64,000 nt of DNA from Bacteroidota bacterium (GTDB taxonomy: Bacteria > Bacteroidota > Bacteroidia > Flavobacteriales > Flavobacteriaceae): the NCBI GenBank assembly GCA_027592025.1, contig JAQCIQ010000001.1, forward strand, positions 1 through 64,000, in the 5' to 3' direction. A model generated the notes under the pieces. The model searched no databases. It worked only from the letters and a program-made list of their open reading frames with translations, and was not told the DNA's origin. The translations under genes were made by a program, and so were the position numbers. Below are positions 19,944-28,280 of this stretch, piece by piece (the stretch's first letter is position 1; the number at the start of each line of letters is the position of its first letter).

Positions 19944-20320
19944 CGCACAGCAATCATGCTGATTTCGATATTGACGTTTTTGGGCAGACCCGAAACAGCG
20001 ACAGTTTCCCGGGCTGGCGCAATGCAGTCTCTGAAATAGGTGCCATAAACGGTGTTGACAGCGGAGAAATCATCCATGGTTTTTAAGAAAATGGTAGTTT
20101 TCACAACTTGCTCTATGCTCATTTCTGCGGCGGCCAAGACAGCCAGGATATTGGCCATGACACGATGAGTCTCGGCTTCTATGTTGCCCGTAATCAATTC
20201 ATTAGTGTCTGGATGAATAGCAATTTGCCCCGATAAATACAAGGTTTCACCTTTTAGAATGGCTTGATTGTATGGGCCTATGGGTTGGGGAGCACCAGTA
20301 GAAATAATAGCTTTTTTCAT
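19940..20320 (-). CDS. ridA: RidA family reactive enamine/imine deaminase
   Basis: A 126-residue YjgF/YER057c/UK114 protein that hydrolyses 2-aminoacrylate and related enamines formed by PLP enzymes. The key substrate-binding residues are visible: Tyr17 in GPYNQA, Arg104 in APARETVAVSGLP, and Glu119 in NVNIEI. Length is normal for the trimeric family. It lies nine bases after lptD on the same strand, so it is probably transcribed from the lptD promoter, although the functions are unrelated. Confidence 0.93.
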   Translation of the reverse strand: MKKAIISTGAPQPIGPYNQAILKGETLYLSGQIAIHPDTNELITGNIEAETHRVMANILAVLAAAEMSIEQVVKTTIFLKTMDDFSAVNTVYGTYFRDCIAPARETVAVSGLPKNVNIEISMIAVR

Positions 20321-20329
20321 GTACTAAAT

Positions 20330-22987
20330 TTAGAGTTGTTGATCGCGCTGTCGGCGTTTGTCGTATTTGATATCACTTAATATACCCGATTTGATGCCTA
20401 TAAAGAAATTCCATTGTTTGTAGGTGCTAAAGGGTACCCAAGAAAAATTCATTCGCCACGACAATAAATCTCTCTCGAACCGCAATTGGGTGAACGTAAA
20501 ACCAGTGTTTTTCAGGTCATATCCCGACGAGGCTCCGATTCGCCATTTGGGAGAAATCTCTACATCACCAGAAAACATCAATGAATGCGAAGAAATTTCT
20601 TTTTGACCAGCGCTGTTGTTGTAATTCAACGCGTAGGACAGTCTCAAATTCCACGGGATGGTGTAGGTAAACAAGTCATTCTCCTCAGCTTCCTCTGCCT
20701 TGTTCTGATCTTCTTCTTCTGAAAACCGTCTGTCAGCAAAATCTTCGGCCCTTCCGAACAAATCGTCATCTCGACCTCCATTTCTTACAGTTTCAGACTG
20801 ACTTCTGCCGCCCGAATCACTGTCAGCATCTTTACCTTGACCGCCTTTCAAATTGTAACTCATGCTGACGTTAGCACTGGTCATCCGAGCCAAACCGCCT
20901 CCATTACTGATACTGAACGTATTGATCTTTCTTTTGTTTTCGTCTAAAGCATAGGGATCAAATGTCGCTCCGAAATTCAAATTCAACTCTTTCTTAAATA
21001 ACTGAGTGCTTCCCGTCATGTTGATAGGGCTCAAATTAAGAGAATCGGCCGACATGTTGTAATTGGTGCTGAAATTCAGACTATTCAAAATCACGATTTT
21101 TTTGGACTCGACCTCTGTGCTGTCTCTTGAACGTACTTTGGCTTCTATGTTGTTACCTAATGAAAACCCAATTGAACTCGAATACCTGTTGCTAGGAGAG
21201 CCAAACATGGAGCCTTCAAAACGGGTGTATTCGACATCAGCGGTAGTATTGCCGTCGGCATCAATAACCTCGTAAGTGTCATAGTACTGTTGAAATGAGG
21301 GGTTGATGTTATAACTGATGGAAGGTCGAACCACATGTCGAATGGCTTCTATCTTGCTGCCCTTTTTGAACGGGAACATCCCATAAACAGTAGTACCAAC
21401 CCCAGTGCTGAAATTGTAGGTTCTAAAGGCGTCAAATCCTTTAACAGGGGTAGTTACCACAGTTTGTGTGGTTTGATCAAAAGACTTGGATATGGTTTCA
21501 AAAGTCCAACTCTCTTGAAAATTCGTACTTGCACTGACACTCAGGAATTTCAAAATCTTAAAGTTGGTTGAAAGCGGAATGGTGTGTTGCATTCCCTTTT
21601 TAGCATTGTCAAACATTTCCTTTTTCAGAAACAACGAATCGGTGGTTTGAATGCGTTGTTCTCCTCTGACATTGTATTGTAACTGAATGTTCTGTAGGAT
21701 GCCTTTTTTACTGCCATTTTTTGGAGCAAATGGAAACATTCGGCCGACGCTACCTTGAAAGGTTGGTAAAGTCAAATTGATTTGTTGAGTGTTAGTGTTT
21801 TGAGAATGTGTTGCAGTCAAACTGACATTCACTGCAGGCTCAATAGGAAACGACTTAGAATAGGAGATGGAGGAGGCCAATGTGTTGTTCAGGGCACTCG
21901 AAATGTTCAACTGATTGATCGACTCCCTAAAGTAGGTGCTGCTTCCAATGTTGACTGAGGCAGAAAAGCGCGAATTGGGGTTTGATTTGGAATCCTTGTT
22001 GTGGGACCATCTGAGATTATAAATGTTTGATTTAGAATAGTCGGGAAAGCCCTTTTCACTGGTAATTAGGTTTTCAAATCTAAAACTCAAATTTCCGTTA
22101 AATTTATAACGCTTGTTGTATTGATTGTCTACTCGCAAGCCATAACTCCCGTTGGTGTAATAATCTCCAACTACAGCCAAGTCCAAATAGTCACTTACGG
22201 CAAAATAATAGCCCCCATTTTGAAGGAAATATCCTCGCTCAGCTTGCTCTCCAAAGGACGGCACGATGACTCCAGAGCTGCGCTTGTTAGTTAAAGGAAA
22301 AAAAGCGAAGGGCACCCCAATCGGCGTAGGAACGTTGTAAATGTACATGTTTGTCCATCCTGCAACCACTTTTTTGCCTGGGACAGCTTTGAATTTTCTC
22401 ATTAAAAAATAGTACTCGGGGTCTTCCAAATTGGTTGAAGTGGTGAATTTTCCTCGATCGATAAAAAGCACAGAATCGTTAACTTTTTTAGTCAGTTCAG
22501 CCAATATTTTTCCGCCACTTTGCTCGGTTTTTGAATTCCAAATAAGGGCCTTTTTTGTGGTAAAATTAAAGCGAATCGAATCTGGCTCAATCACATCAGC
22601 ACCTTGAGTAAATACAGGTGCTTGAGAGTAATTCCCTAAACTGTCTTTGATCCGGCCCGCGTTGACCTCATTGGTTTCGTAATTAATTGTAATTACTCCA
22701 GCCTTGATGGACATGTCTTTGTAGGTCATGTCTGCTTGGTTATACAGGTAAATGGTTTTTTTCTTGTTATTGATTGAGGTAATGTCCTTAGCATTGTAAG
22801 TCAAAATGCCTTCTAACGCACTTTTAGATTTTTTGATAATGGAGTCTGCCGCAACATTGACACTGTCAAATCTTATGGTGTCTCGGGCGACTTCAACCGG
22901 CTTTAAAACAGGAGTAGTTTGAGCAAAACTGTTTATAAAAACTGTAAAAATCAGTACACGGAAGCAGTAAGTGGCGTTTGTTGACAA
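20330..22987 (-). CDS. lptD: LptD-like LPS assembly outer-membrane protein
   Basis: An 885-residue protein with a signal peptide (about residues 1-23, ending INSFAQ), an N-terminal OstA/LptA-like domain (about 60-180) and a long C-terminal beta-barrel domain. The segment NMYIYNVPTPIGVPFAFFPLTNKRSSGVI is the LptD-domain hallmark, where the strand Pro pair opens the lateral gate. Alternating hydrophobic/polar strands run to the end. It should form the outer-membrane part of the LPS export machine with LptE. The disulfide cysteines used in E. coli LptD are not visible here. An acidic, Glu/Asp-rich loop near residues 725-775 is an unusual insertion. Confidence 0.88.
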   Translation of the reverse strand: MSTNATYCFRVLIFTVFINSFAQTTPVLKPVEVARDTIRFDSVNVAADSIIKKSKSALEGILTYNAKDITSINNKKKTIYLYNQADMTYKDMSIKAGVITINYETNEVNAGRIKDSLGNYSQAPVFTQGADVIEPDSIRFNFTTKKALIWNSKTEQSGGKILAELTKKVNDSVLFIDRGKFTTSTNLEDPEYYFLMRKFKAVPGKKVVAGWTNMYIYNVPTPIGVPFAFFPLTNKRSSGVIVPSFGEQAERGYFLQNGGYYFAVSDYLDLAVVGDYYTNGSYGLRVDNQYNKRYKFNGNLSFRFENLITSEKGFPDYSKSNIYNLRWSHNKDSKSNPNSRFSASVNIGSSTYFRESINQLNISSALNNTLASSISYSKSFPIEPAVNVSLTATHSQNTNTQQINLTLPTFQGSVGRMFPFAPKNGSKKGILQNIQLQYNVRGEQRIQTTDSLFLKKEMFDNAKKGMQHTIPLSTNFKILKFLSVSASTNFQESWTFETISKSFDQTTQTVVTTPVKGFDAFRTYNFSTGVGTTVYGMFPFKKGSKIEAIRHVVRPSISYNINPSFQQYYDTYEVIDADGNTTADVEYTRFEGSMFGSPSNRYSSSIGFSLGNNIEAKVRSRDSTEVESKKIVILNSLNFSTNYNMSADSLNLSPINMTGSTQLFKKELNLNFGATFDPYALDENKRKINTFSISNGGGLARMTSANVSMSYNLKGGQGKDADSDSGGRSQSETVRNGGRDDDLFGRAEDFADRRFSEEEDQNKAEEAEENDLFTYTIPWNLRLSYALNYNNSAGQKEISSHSLMFSGDVEISPKWRIGASSGYDLKNTGFTFTQLRFERDLLSWRMNFSWVPFSTYKQWNFFIGIKSGILSDIKYDKRRQRDQQL

Positions 22988-23023
22988 TGTTTAATGCTGT
23001 ATTTTTGTAGAAATGGTCTGATT

Positions 23024-23053
23024 TTTGACCTCGCAAAGTTACGTATATTTTTG
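23024..23053 (+). promoter_or_regulatory. Promoter of the amidase-led operon
   Basis: TTTG (23024-23027) and TATTTTTG (23046-23053) are 18 bases apart, a full match to the Bacteroidota -33/-7 pattern. It lies back to back with the lptD -7 box, so the two divergent envelope genes share a compact 106-base regulatory region. Confidence 0.65.
23034..23041 (-). promoter_or_regulatory. -7 promoter box of lptD
   Basis: On the minus strand this reads TAACTTTG, an exact TAnnTTTG match, 46 bases before the lptD start codon. No good -33 element is visible. Confidence 0.5.
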
Positions 23054-23093
23054 TTCTAATGGTTGTGACTGATACCTTTAACTAATTTACACA

Positions 23094-24209
23094 ATGTCTT
23101 TAAAAATCGTTATTTCTTCAACTTTAGTGCCAATGCTCATTGGTTGCAGTTTTGTATGGTCGTTTAATGGAGCTTTTGCTCAGAATGAAAAATTTAAAGT
23201 AGTGTTGGATGCTGGTCACGGGGGAGCCGATCCTGGTAACGTGGGTAACGGATTCAAAGAGGCGGTAATATCATTGAGCGTGGCGCTGGAAGTCGGTAAA
23301 ATTCTCGAAAAAGTAAAAGGTATTGAAGTGGTTTACACGCGAAAAACCAATGTTGCTGTAAATCTTTATGATCGTCCAAAAGTGGCCAATAGCATCGATG
23401 CCGATCTTTTTGTTTCAATCCATTGCAATTCTCATCATACCCAGGCCATCGGGACAGAAACTTTTGTAATTGGACCAGCCAGTAATGAAAGAAACTTTGA
23501 AGTGGCCAAAAGAGAGAATGAAGTCATTTTCTTGGAAGAAAACTACGAGAAAAATTACGAAGGGTTTGACCCTAATTCCCCAGAATCACTGATTGGATTG
23601 TCCTTGATGCAGGAAGATTTTATTGATTTGAGTATCCATTTGGCAGAATTGATCGAGGCCAATTTTGTTAACAAAGCGAAAAGAAAGAGTCGGGGAGTGA
23701 AGCAAAGTAATTTTTGGGTGCTTCACAACACCTACATGCCAAGTGTTTTGGTTGAAATTGGATTTTTGACCAATGATGAAGAAGGTCCTTTTTTGAATAG
23801 CCCATCAGGCCAAAGCCAAATGGCGGTGAGTATCGCAGATGCCATACTTAAGTTTATTGGAGAGTTAGACTATTTTGTCGAAAACGATCAGGCCTCTGTC
23901 ATTTTCCAAAATTCTCAAAAGGAGACTAAAAACACAAACGACAACGAAATTGTTTTTAAAGTTCAGATTGCCTCCGGTTCGAGGAAGCTTAAGATGAAAT
24001 CCAAGAATTTCAAAGGATTGGAAGGTGTGAGTGTCGAAGAATCGGAGAACATTTTTCGGTATTATTACGGAGAATACCGATCTTATTCTGAAGCAGTGAA
24101 AGAGCAAGAAATGATAAAACAAAAAGGATATCCTTCCGCATTTATTGTTGCTTACGAAAAGGGAGTTAAAATTCCCATTAAGGAGGCCATTGAAGCGACA
24201 ACAAATTAA
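23094..24209 (+). CDS. N-acetylmuramoyl-L-alanine amidase (amidase_3) with C-terminal SPOR-like region
   Basis: A 371-residue exported zinc amidase that cuts the bond between muramic acid and the peptide stem. After a signal peptide (about 1-30, ending GAFAQ) the amidase_3 domain shows VVLDAGHGGADPG with His42, Glu56 in GFKEAV, SIHCN with His110, and catalytic VEIGFLTN with Glu221. The C-terminal region (about 280-360), KVQIASGSRKL and YYGEYRSYSEAVKEQ, resembles a SPOR peptidoglycan-binding repeat. It starts a collinear run; the MCE gene follows 37 bases later. It has its own well-formed promoter. Confidence 0.93.
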   Translation: MSLKIVISSTLVPMLIGCSFVWSFNGAFAQNEKFKVVLDAGHGGADPGNVGNGFKEAVISLSVALEVGKILEKVKGIEVVYTRKTNVAVNLYDRPKVANSIDADLFVSIHCNSHHTQAIGTETFVIGPASNERNFEVAKRENEVIFLEENYEKNYEGFDPNSPESLIGLSLMQEDFIDLSIHLAELIEANFVNKAKRKSRGVKQSNFWVLHNTYMPSVLVEIGFLTNDEEGPFLNSPSGQSQMAVSIADAILKFIGELDYFVENDQASVIFQNSQKETKNTNDNEIVFKVQIASGSRKLKMKSKNFKGLEGVSVEESENIFRYYYGEYRSYSEAVKEQEMIKQKGYPSAFIVAYEKGVKIPIKEAIEATTN

Positions 24210-24246
24210 AATTTATACCTAACTTAGCCAGCAAAATCAACACCTT

Positions 24247-25215
24247 TTGAAATTTACTAAAGAAATCAAAACAGCCATAGTCGTTCTCTCAGGGATACTG
24301 CTATTCATTTTTTTATACAATTATTTTAAAGGCCAAAATCTTTTAATTGCCTCAAGGACTTTCTATGCGACTTACTCTAGCGTCGAAGGGCTGACCAAAT
24401 CTGCGCCAATAACCATTAATGGTTTTAACGTAGGTAGTGTTGTGGGTATGGAATTGACCCCTGACGGCAGGAATGTCTTGCTCACTCTATTGATTCAAGA
24501 TGATATAGAGTTTTCAAAGAATTCGAAGGCTCAGATATACGAAACTGGGTTAATTGGAGGAAAAGCGGTTGCTATTGTTTTTGCCAATGATGGAGCAAGA
24601 CCAGCGGTCAGTGGTGATACCCTCGCCTCTGAGGTTAAAGACGGTCTAACTGAGCTAGTAAATCAACGCCTAACTCCTCTTCAAGAAAAGATTGAAAAAA
24701 TGATGGTCAGTGCTGATGATTTGTTACAAAATATCAATGATATTTTTGACGACAGAACCAAGGCTCATTTGAGAGGAAGTGTTGCCAGGCTTGACAGTAC
24801 TTTGGCCAGTATACAAAGACTGTCTTCTTCTGCTGAGAGCATGTTGGCAAGCAATAAATCCAAGCTGAACAGCGCTTTTGATAATGCCGAAAAATTCACG
24901 GAAAATTTAGTAGCTATTTCGGACACTTTAACTGAAGCAGATTTGACGGGAACAATCAATCGCTTGAATCAGTCTCTTACTTCGGTTAGTGCTTTGCTTG
25001 AGGACATAGAACAAGGTAAGGGTTCTGTGGGCAAAATTTTGAAAGACGAAAAGTTGTATGACAATATTGAAGGGGCAACTGCCCAGTTAGAGGCTCTACT
25101 TCAAGACATGAAGTTAAACCCCAAACGATACGTCCATTTTTCCCTTTTTGGCAAACGCCCTAAGTCTTATGATTTTGAAAAAAACAACTACGAAGAGTTA
25201 AACCAAAAACAATGA
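24247..25215 (+). CDS. MCE (MlaD-like) family protein
   Basis: A 322-residue protein with an N-terminal membrane anchor (about residues 10-28), then one MCE domain (about 37-115: VEGLTKSAPITINGFNVGSVVGMEL, GLIGGKAVAI). A long Ser/Leu-rich helical region follows (about 130-280), suited to a coiled or tube-forming segment. MCE proteins bind and carry lipids across the periplasm, usually with an MlaEF-type ABC transporter, which is not adjacent here. The start is TTG at 24247; no upstream ATG is available and the next in-frame ATG would remove the anchor. Its stop overlaps the next start codon (ATGA at 25212-25215). Confidence 0.88.
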   Translation: MKFTKEIKTAIVVLSGILLFIFLYNYFKGQNLLIASRTFYATYSSVEGLTKSAPITINGFNVGSVVGMELTPDGRNVLLTLLIQDDIEFSKNSKAQIYETGLIGGKAVAIVFANDGARPAVSGDTLASEVKDGLTELVNQRLTPLQEKIEKMMVSADDLLQNINDIFDDRTKAHLRGSVARLDSTLASIQRLSSSAESMLASNKSKLNSAFDNAEKFTENLVAISDTLTEADLTGTINRLNQSLTSVSALLEDIEQGKGSVGKILKDEKLYDNIEGATAQLEALLQDMKLNPKRYVHFSLFGKRPKSYDFEKNNYEELNQKQ

Positions 25216-26522
25216 TGAACTTTCTGCCAAACGCTATTTTTTTAGCGGTTCTTGTTTCAGGAGTACTTTTTTTCGCTAAGAATGTTGGCAAATTGAAGCG
25301 AAACATTGCCTTGGGTAGGGATTTGGAGATCACAGGCTCTAAAAAAGAACGTTGGAATAATTTGTTGATGATTGCCCTTGGACAGAGCAAAATGGTTCGA
25401 CGTCCAGTCTCTGGAATTCTGCATGTTGTGGTCTATTTAGGCTTTATCATCATTAATATTGAAGTGCTTGAAATTGTTATTGACGGCATTTTCGGTTCTC
25501 ATCGCATTTTTTCGTTTTTAGGAGGCTTGTATGGATTTCTAATAGGCTCTTTCGAAATATTCGCAGTATTAGTCCTGTTGGCTGTTATCGTATTTTGGTG
25601 GAGAAGAAATGTTCGACGAATTGCCCGGTTCTTGAATCCAGAAATGAAAGGTTGGCCAAAACAAGATGCCAATTATATTCTTTATTTCGAGGTGGTCTTA
25701 ATGACTCTTTTCTTGGTCATGAATGCAACGGATTCTTCTTTTCAAGCTATGGAATCAGGCAATACGGTGAGTCAATTTATCGCGCCTTGGTTTGCTGGCT
25801 TTTCTGAATCAACCATTCACCTCGTTGAAAGGTCGGCATGGTGGCTTCACATTGTTGGAATATTAGTTTTTCTGAATTACTTATATTACTCTAAGCATCT
25901 ACACATTCTTTTGGCTTTCCCTAATGTTTATTTTGGATCTGTGACTCCCAAAGGTCAGTTGGACAACATGGAAGCAGTGACCAATGAAGTCAAATTAATG
26001 TTAGATCCAACAGCAAATCCTTATGCCGTTCCAAGTGGAGATACTCAGTCAGCACCTGATAAATTTGGAGCTAGCGACGTACAGGATTTGAATTGGCTTC
26101 AGTTACTGAACGCTTATTCGTGCACAGAATGCGGCCGTTGCACCTCCGAATGTCCAGCCAATCAAACAGGAAAACTGTTATCCCCGAGAAAAATAATGAT
26201 GGATACCAGAGACCGACTGCAGGAAGTGGGAGCAAATATAGATGCCAACAACGGAACTTTTCAAGACGATGGCAAACAACTGTTGGGAGACTACATCAGC
26301 AAAGAGGAGTTGTGGGCTTGCACCTCATGCAATGCTTGCGTAGAAGCTTGTCCAATAAGCATCAATCCTTTGTCAATTATCATGGACATGAGACGTTACT
26401 TGGTCATGGAACAATCTGCGGCTCCTGTTGAATTGAAGAATATGATGAGTAATATTGAAAATAATGGTGCGCCCTGGCCTTACAATCAAATGGACCGAAT
26501 GAATTGGGCCAATAACGACTAA
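25212..26522 (+). CDS. Membrane-bound iron-sulfur protein, HdrE/NarI-like domain plus two 4Fe-4S clusters
   Basis: A 436-residue protein with about five to six membrane helices in the first 240 residues (around 4-22, 66-90, 100-128, 157-172, 208-228). His71, His203, His213, His229 and His231 lie in or near helices and could ligate b-type haem as in NarI/HdrE/DsrM proteins. The cytoplasmic part carries two classical ferredoxin motifs: Cys304, 307, 310, 314 and Cys370, 373, 376, 380. It should move electrons between the quinone pool and a soluble partner. That partner is probably the CCG-domain protein encoded at 26987. The two resemble the halves of an HdrD/GlpC-type oxidoreductase. Confidence 0.85.
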   Translation: MMNFLPNAIFLAVLVSGVLFFAKNVGKLKRNIALGRDLEITGSKKERWNNLLMIALGQSKMVRRPVSGILHVVVYLGFIIINIEVLEIVIDGIFGSHRIFSFLGGLYGFLIGSFEIFAVLVLLAVIVFWWRRNVRRIARFLNPEMKGWPKQDANYILYFEVVLMTLFLVMNATDSSFQAMESGNTVSQFIAPWFAGFSESTIHLVERSAWWLHIVGILVFLNYLYYSKHLHILLAFPNVYFGSVTPKGQLDNMEAVTNEVKLMLDPTANPYAVPSGDTQSAPDKFGASDVQDLNWLQLLNAYSCTECGRCTSECPANQTGKLLSPRKIMMDTRDRLQEVGANIDANNGTFQDDGKQLLGDYISKEELWACTSCNACVEACPISINPLSIIMDMRRYLVMEQSAAPVELKNMMSNIENNGAPWPYNQMDRMNWANND

Positions 26523-26532
26523 AAACCGAGTT

Positions 26533-26979
26533 ATGTCAAATATTTCTGGAGCTGAAGAATTTTTAAGAGAAACTACTCAGGGTGATCACAAAATTAGTCC
26601 TGTTTTGCCCGATCATATCAAAAACTATTTGATAGATATTGACGGCACCATTTGTGATGACATACCTAATGAAGAGCCCGAGCGCATGGCTACTGCTAAT
26701 CTATATCCCGACGCGCTGGAGATTTTAAACCGCTGGTACGAAGACGGTCATTTGATTTGTTTTTTTACATCTAGGACAGAAATGCACCGCGAAGTAACTG
26801 AAAGGTGGCTGAAAGAAAACGGATTTAAATACCACAGCTTGTTAATGGGCAAGCCCAGAGGAGGCAATTATCATTGGATAGACAATCATTTGGTGAAAGC
26901 TACAAGATTTAAAGGTCAATTCACTGATTTGGTTTCAAAAGAGGTAACTATACAGGTATTTGACGACCAAACAGACTAA
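26533..26979 (+). CDS. Small HAD-like protein
   Basis: A 148-residue HAD-superfamily-like protein. Motif I is LIDIDGTICDD with Asp35 and Asp37, motif II is FFTSRT (Ser80), a Lys (Lys107) follows in LMGKPRG, and a late Asp117 sits in YHWIDNH. The size leaves no room for a cap domain. Related proteins are sometimes labelled phosphoheptose isomerase in public records (from memory), which the motifs here do not support. It lies between the two Fe-S protein genes with gaps of 10 and 7 bases, so it probably belongs to the same function. Its substrate is unknown. Confidence 0.75.
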   Translation: MSNISGAEEFLRETTQGDHKISPVLPDHIKNYLIDIDGTICDDIPNEEPERMATANLYPDALEILNRWYEDGHLICFFTSRTEMHREVTERWLKENGFKYHSLLMGKPRGGNYHWIDNHLVKATRFKGQFTDLVSKEVTIQVFDDQTD

Positions 26980-26986
26980 TATTTTT

Positions 26987-27778
26987 ATGAGCGATGTATT
27001 AAAAATACCCACAATGGCCGATTTTCAGGCTCAAGGAAAGCAACCGGAAGTGCTGTTTTGGGTTGGATGTGCTGGAAGTTTTGACGACAGGGCCAAGAAG
27101 ATCACTAAAGCCTTTGTAAAATTACTCAATCGGGCCAACTTAGAGTTTGCAGTGTTGGGAACGGAAGAGAGTTGTACTGGTGATCCAGCCAAACGTTCGG
27201 GCAATGAGTTTTTGTTTCAAATGCAGGCCATGACCAATATTGAAACCATGAATTCTTATGGTGTCAAAAAAGTTGTAACCGCTTGCCCTCACTGTTTTAA
27301 TACCATTAAAAATGAATATCCATCGCTTGGCGGCAGCTATGATGTGATGCATCACACCCAGTTTTTAAAATCCTTACTAGAAGATGGTCGTCTCAAAGTC
27401 GAGTCTGGACAATTTAAAGGCAAGCGCATTACTTTTCATGACCCCTGTTATTTAGGTAGGGCCAATAACGTTTATGAGGCGCCAAGACTGTTGTTAGAAA
27501 AACTCGAGGCAGAACTTGTTGAAATGAAGCGCAGCCGAAAAAACGGATTGTGTTGTGGTGCTGGAGGTGCCCAAATGTTCAAAGAAGCAGAAAAGGGCAA
27601 TAAAGAAATTAACATCGAAAGAACGGAAGAGGCAATAGGAACCAAAGCAAATATTATTGCTGCGGGTTGTCCGTTTTGCAATACCATGTTGACCGATGGG
27701 GTTAAACACAAAGAACAGGAAGCCAAAGTCCATGTCATGGATATCGCCGAAATGATTGCTCAAGCAGCTGATCTATAA
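26987..27778 (+). CDS. CCG-domain iron-sulfur oxidoreductase subunit
   Basis: A 263-residue protein with two cysteine-rich CCG-type domains. The first has Cys28 in WVGCAG, Cys63 in EESCTGD and CPHC at 100-103. The second has DPC154, the full CCG at 189-191 and CPFC at 228-231. In HdrB/HdrD, LldE and GlpC such domains hold a non-cubane Fe-S cluster or bind a thiol/disulfide substrate. The ATG at 26987 is preferred over the frame-open 26960 because it follows the upstream stop by 7 bases. With the membrane Fe-S protein two genes upstream it would form a two-subunit quinone-linked oxidoreductase of unknown substrate. Confidence 0.85.
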   Translation: MSDVLKIPTMADFQAQGKQPEVLFWVGCAGSFDDRAKKITKAFVKLLNRANLEFAVLGTEESCTGDPAKRSGNEFLFQMQAMTNIETMNSYGVKKVVTACPHCFNTIKNEYPSLGGSYDVMHHTQFLKSLLEDGRLKVESGQFKGKRITFHDPCYLGRANNVYEAPRLLLEKLEAELVEMKRSRKNGLCCGAGGAQMFKEAEKGNKEINIERTEEAIGTKANIIAAGCPFCNTMLTDGVKHKEQEAKVHVMDIAEMIAQAADL

Positions 27779-27788
27779 AATCAAAACT

Positions 27789-28280
27789 ATGCTAGTCCCT
27801 TTTGAAGAACTTTCTGAAACCTCGCGTGTGTGGATTTACCAGTGCAACAGAACGCTGTCTACCGATGAGATTGAAATCGTTCGATCCGAGCTAGATTTGT
27901 TTTTAGATCAGTGGACTGCACATGGGGCTCAACTCAAAGCAGGCTATGAATTGCCTTATAGTCGATTTATTGTTTTGGCGCTCGATCAGTCTGAAACTGG
28001 GGCAAGTGGTTGCTCCATCGATGCCTCGGTTCGATTCATACAAAATTTAGAACAACGTTTTGGAGTGGATTTGCTCGACAAGATGAACGTGTCCTACAAG
28101 CAAGGAGAATTTGTGGCCTATAAAACACTTTTAGATTTCAAACAAATGGCCAAAGACAAGGCGGTTTCGAAGTCAACCATTGTGTTTAATAATCTCGTCA
28201 ACAATATCGCAGAATACAGATCCGATTGGGAAGTCCCTGCTGAAGAAAGTTGGCACAGTCGTTTTATGAGCAAATCATGA
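27789..28280 (+). CDS. Conserved Bacteroidota protein of unknown function
   Basis: A 163-residue soluble protein. An upstream in-frame start at 27756 would overlap the previous gene; 27789 gives the conserved-looking N-terminus MLVPFEELSETSRVWIYQ. From memory, relatives are often labelled ABC transporter ATPase, but there is no Walker A, no signature motif and no Walker B here, so that name is not supported. It has one central GASGCSIDASVRF segment with a Cys and an Asp, and aromatic-rich ends. Position between the CCG subunit (10-base gap) and the GH3 fusion (4-base overlap) suggests co-transcription with the Fe-S gene set. Confidence 0.7.
   Translation: MLVPFEELSETSRVWIYQCNRTLSTDEIEIVRSELDLFLDQWTAHGAQLKAGYELPYSRFIVLALDQSETGASGCSIDASVRFIQNLEQRFGVDLLDKMNVSYKQGEFVAYKTLLDFKQMAKDKAVSKSTIVFNNLVNNIAEYRSDWEVPAEESWHSRFMSKS

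Noticed and set aside
27789-28280. Calling the protein an ABC transporter ATPase.
   Set aside because: No Walker A, ABC signature or Walker B motif is present in its 163 residues.
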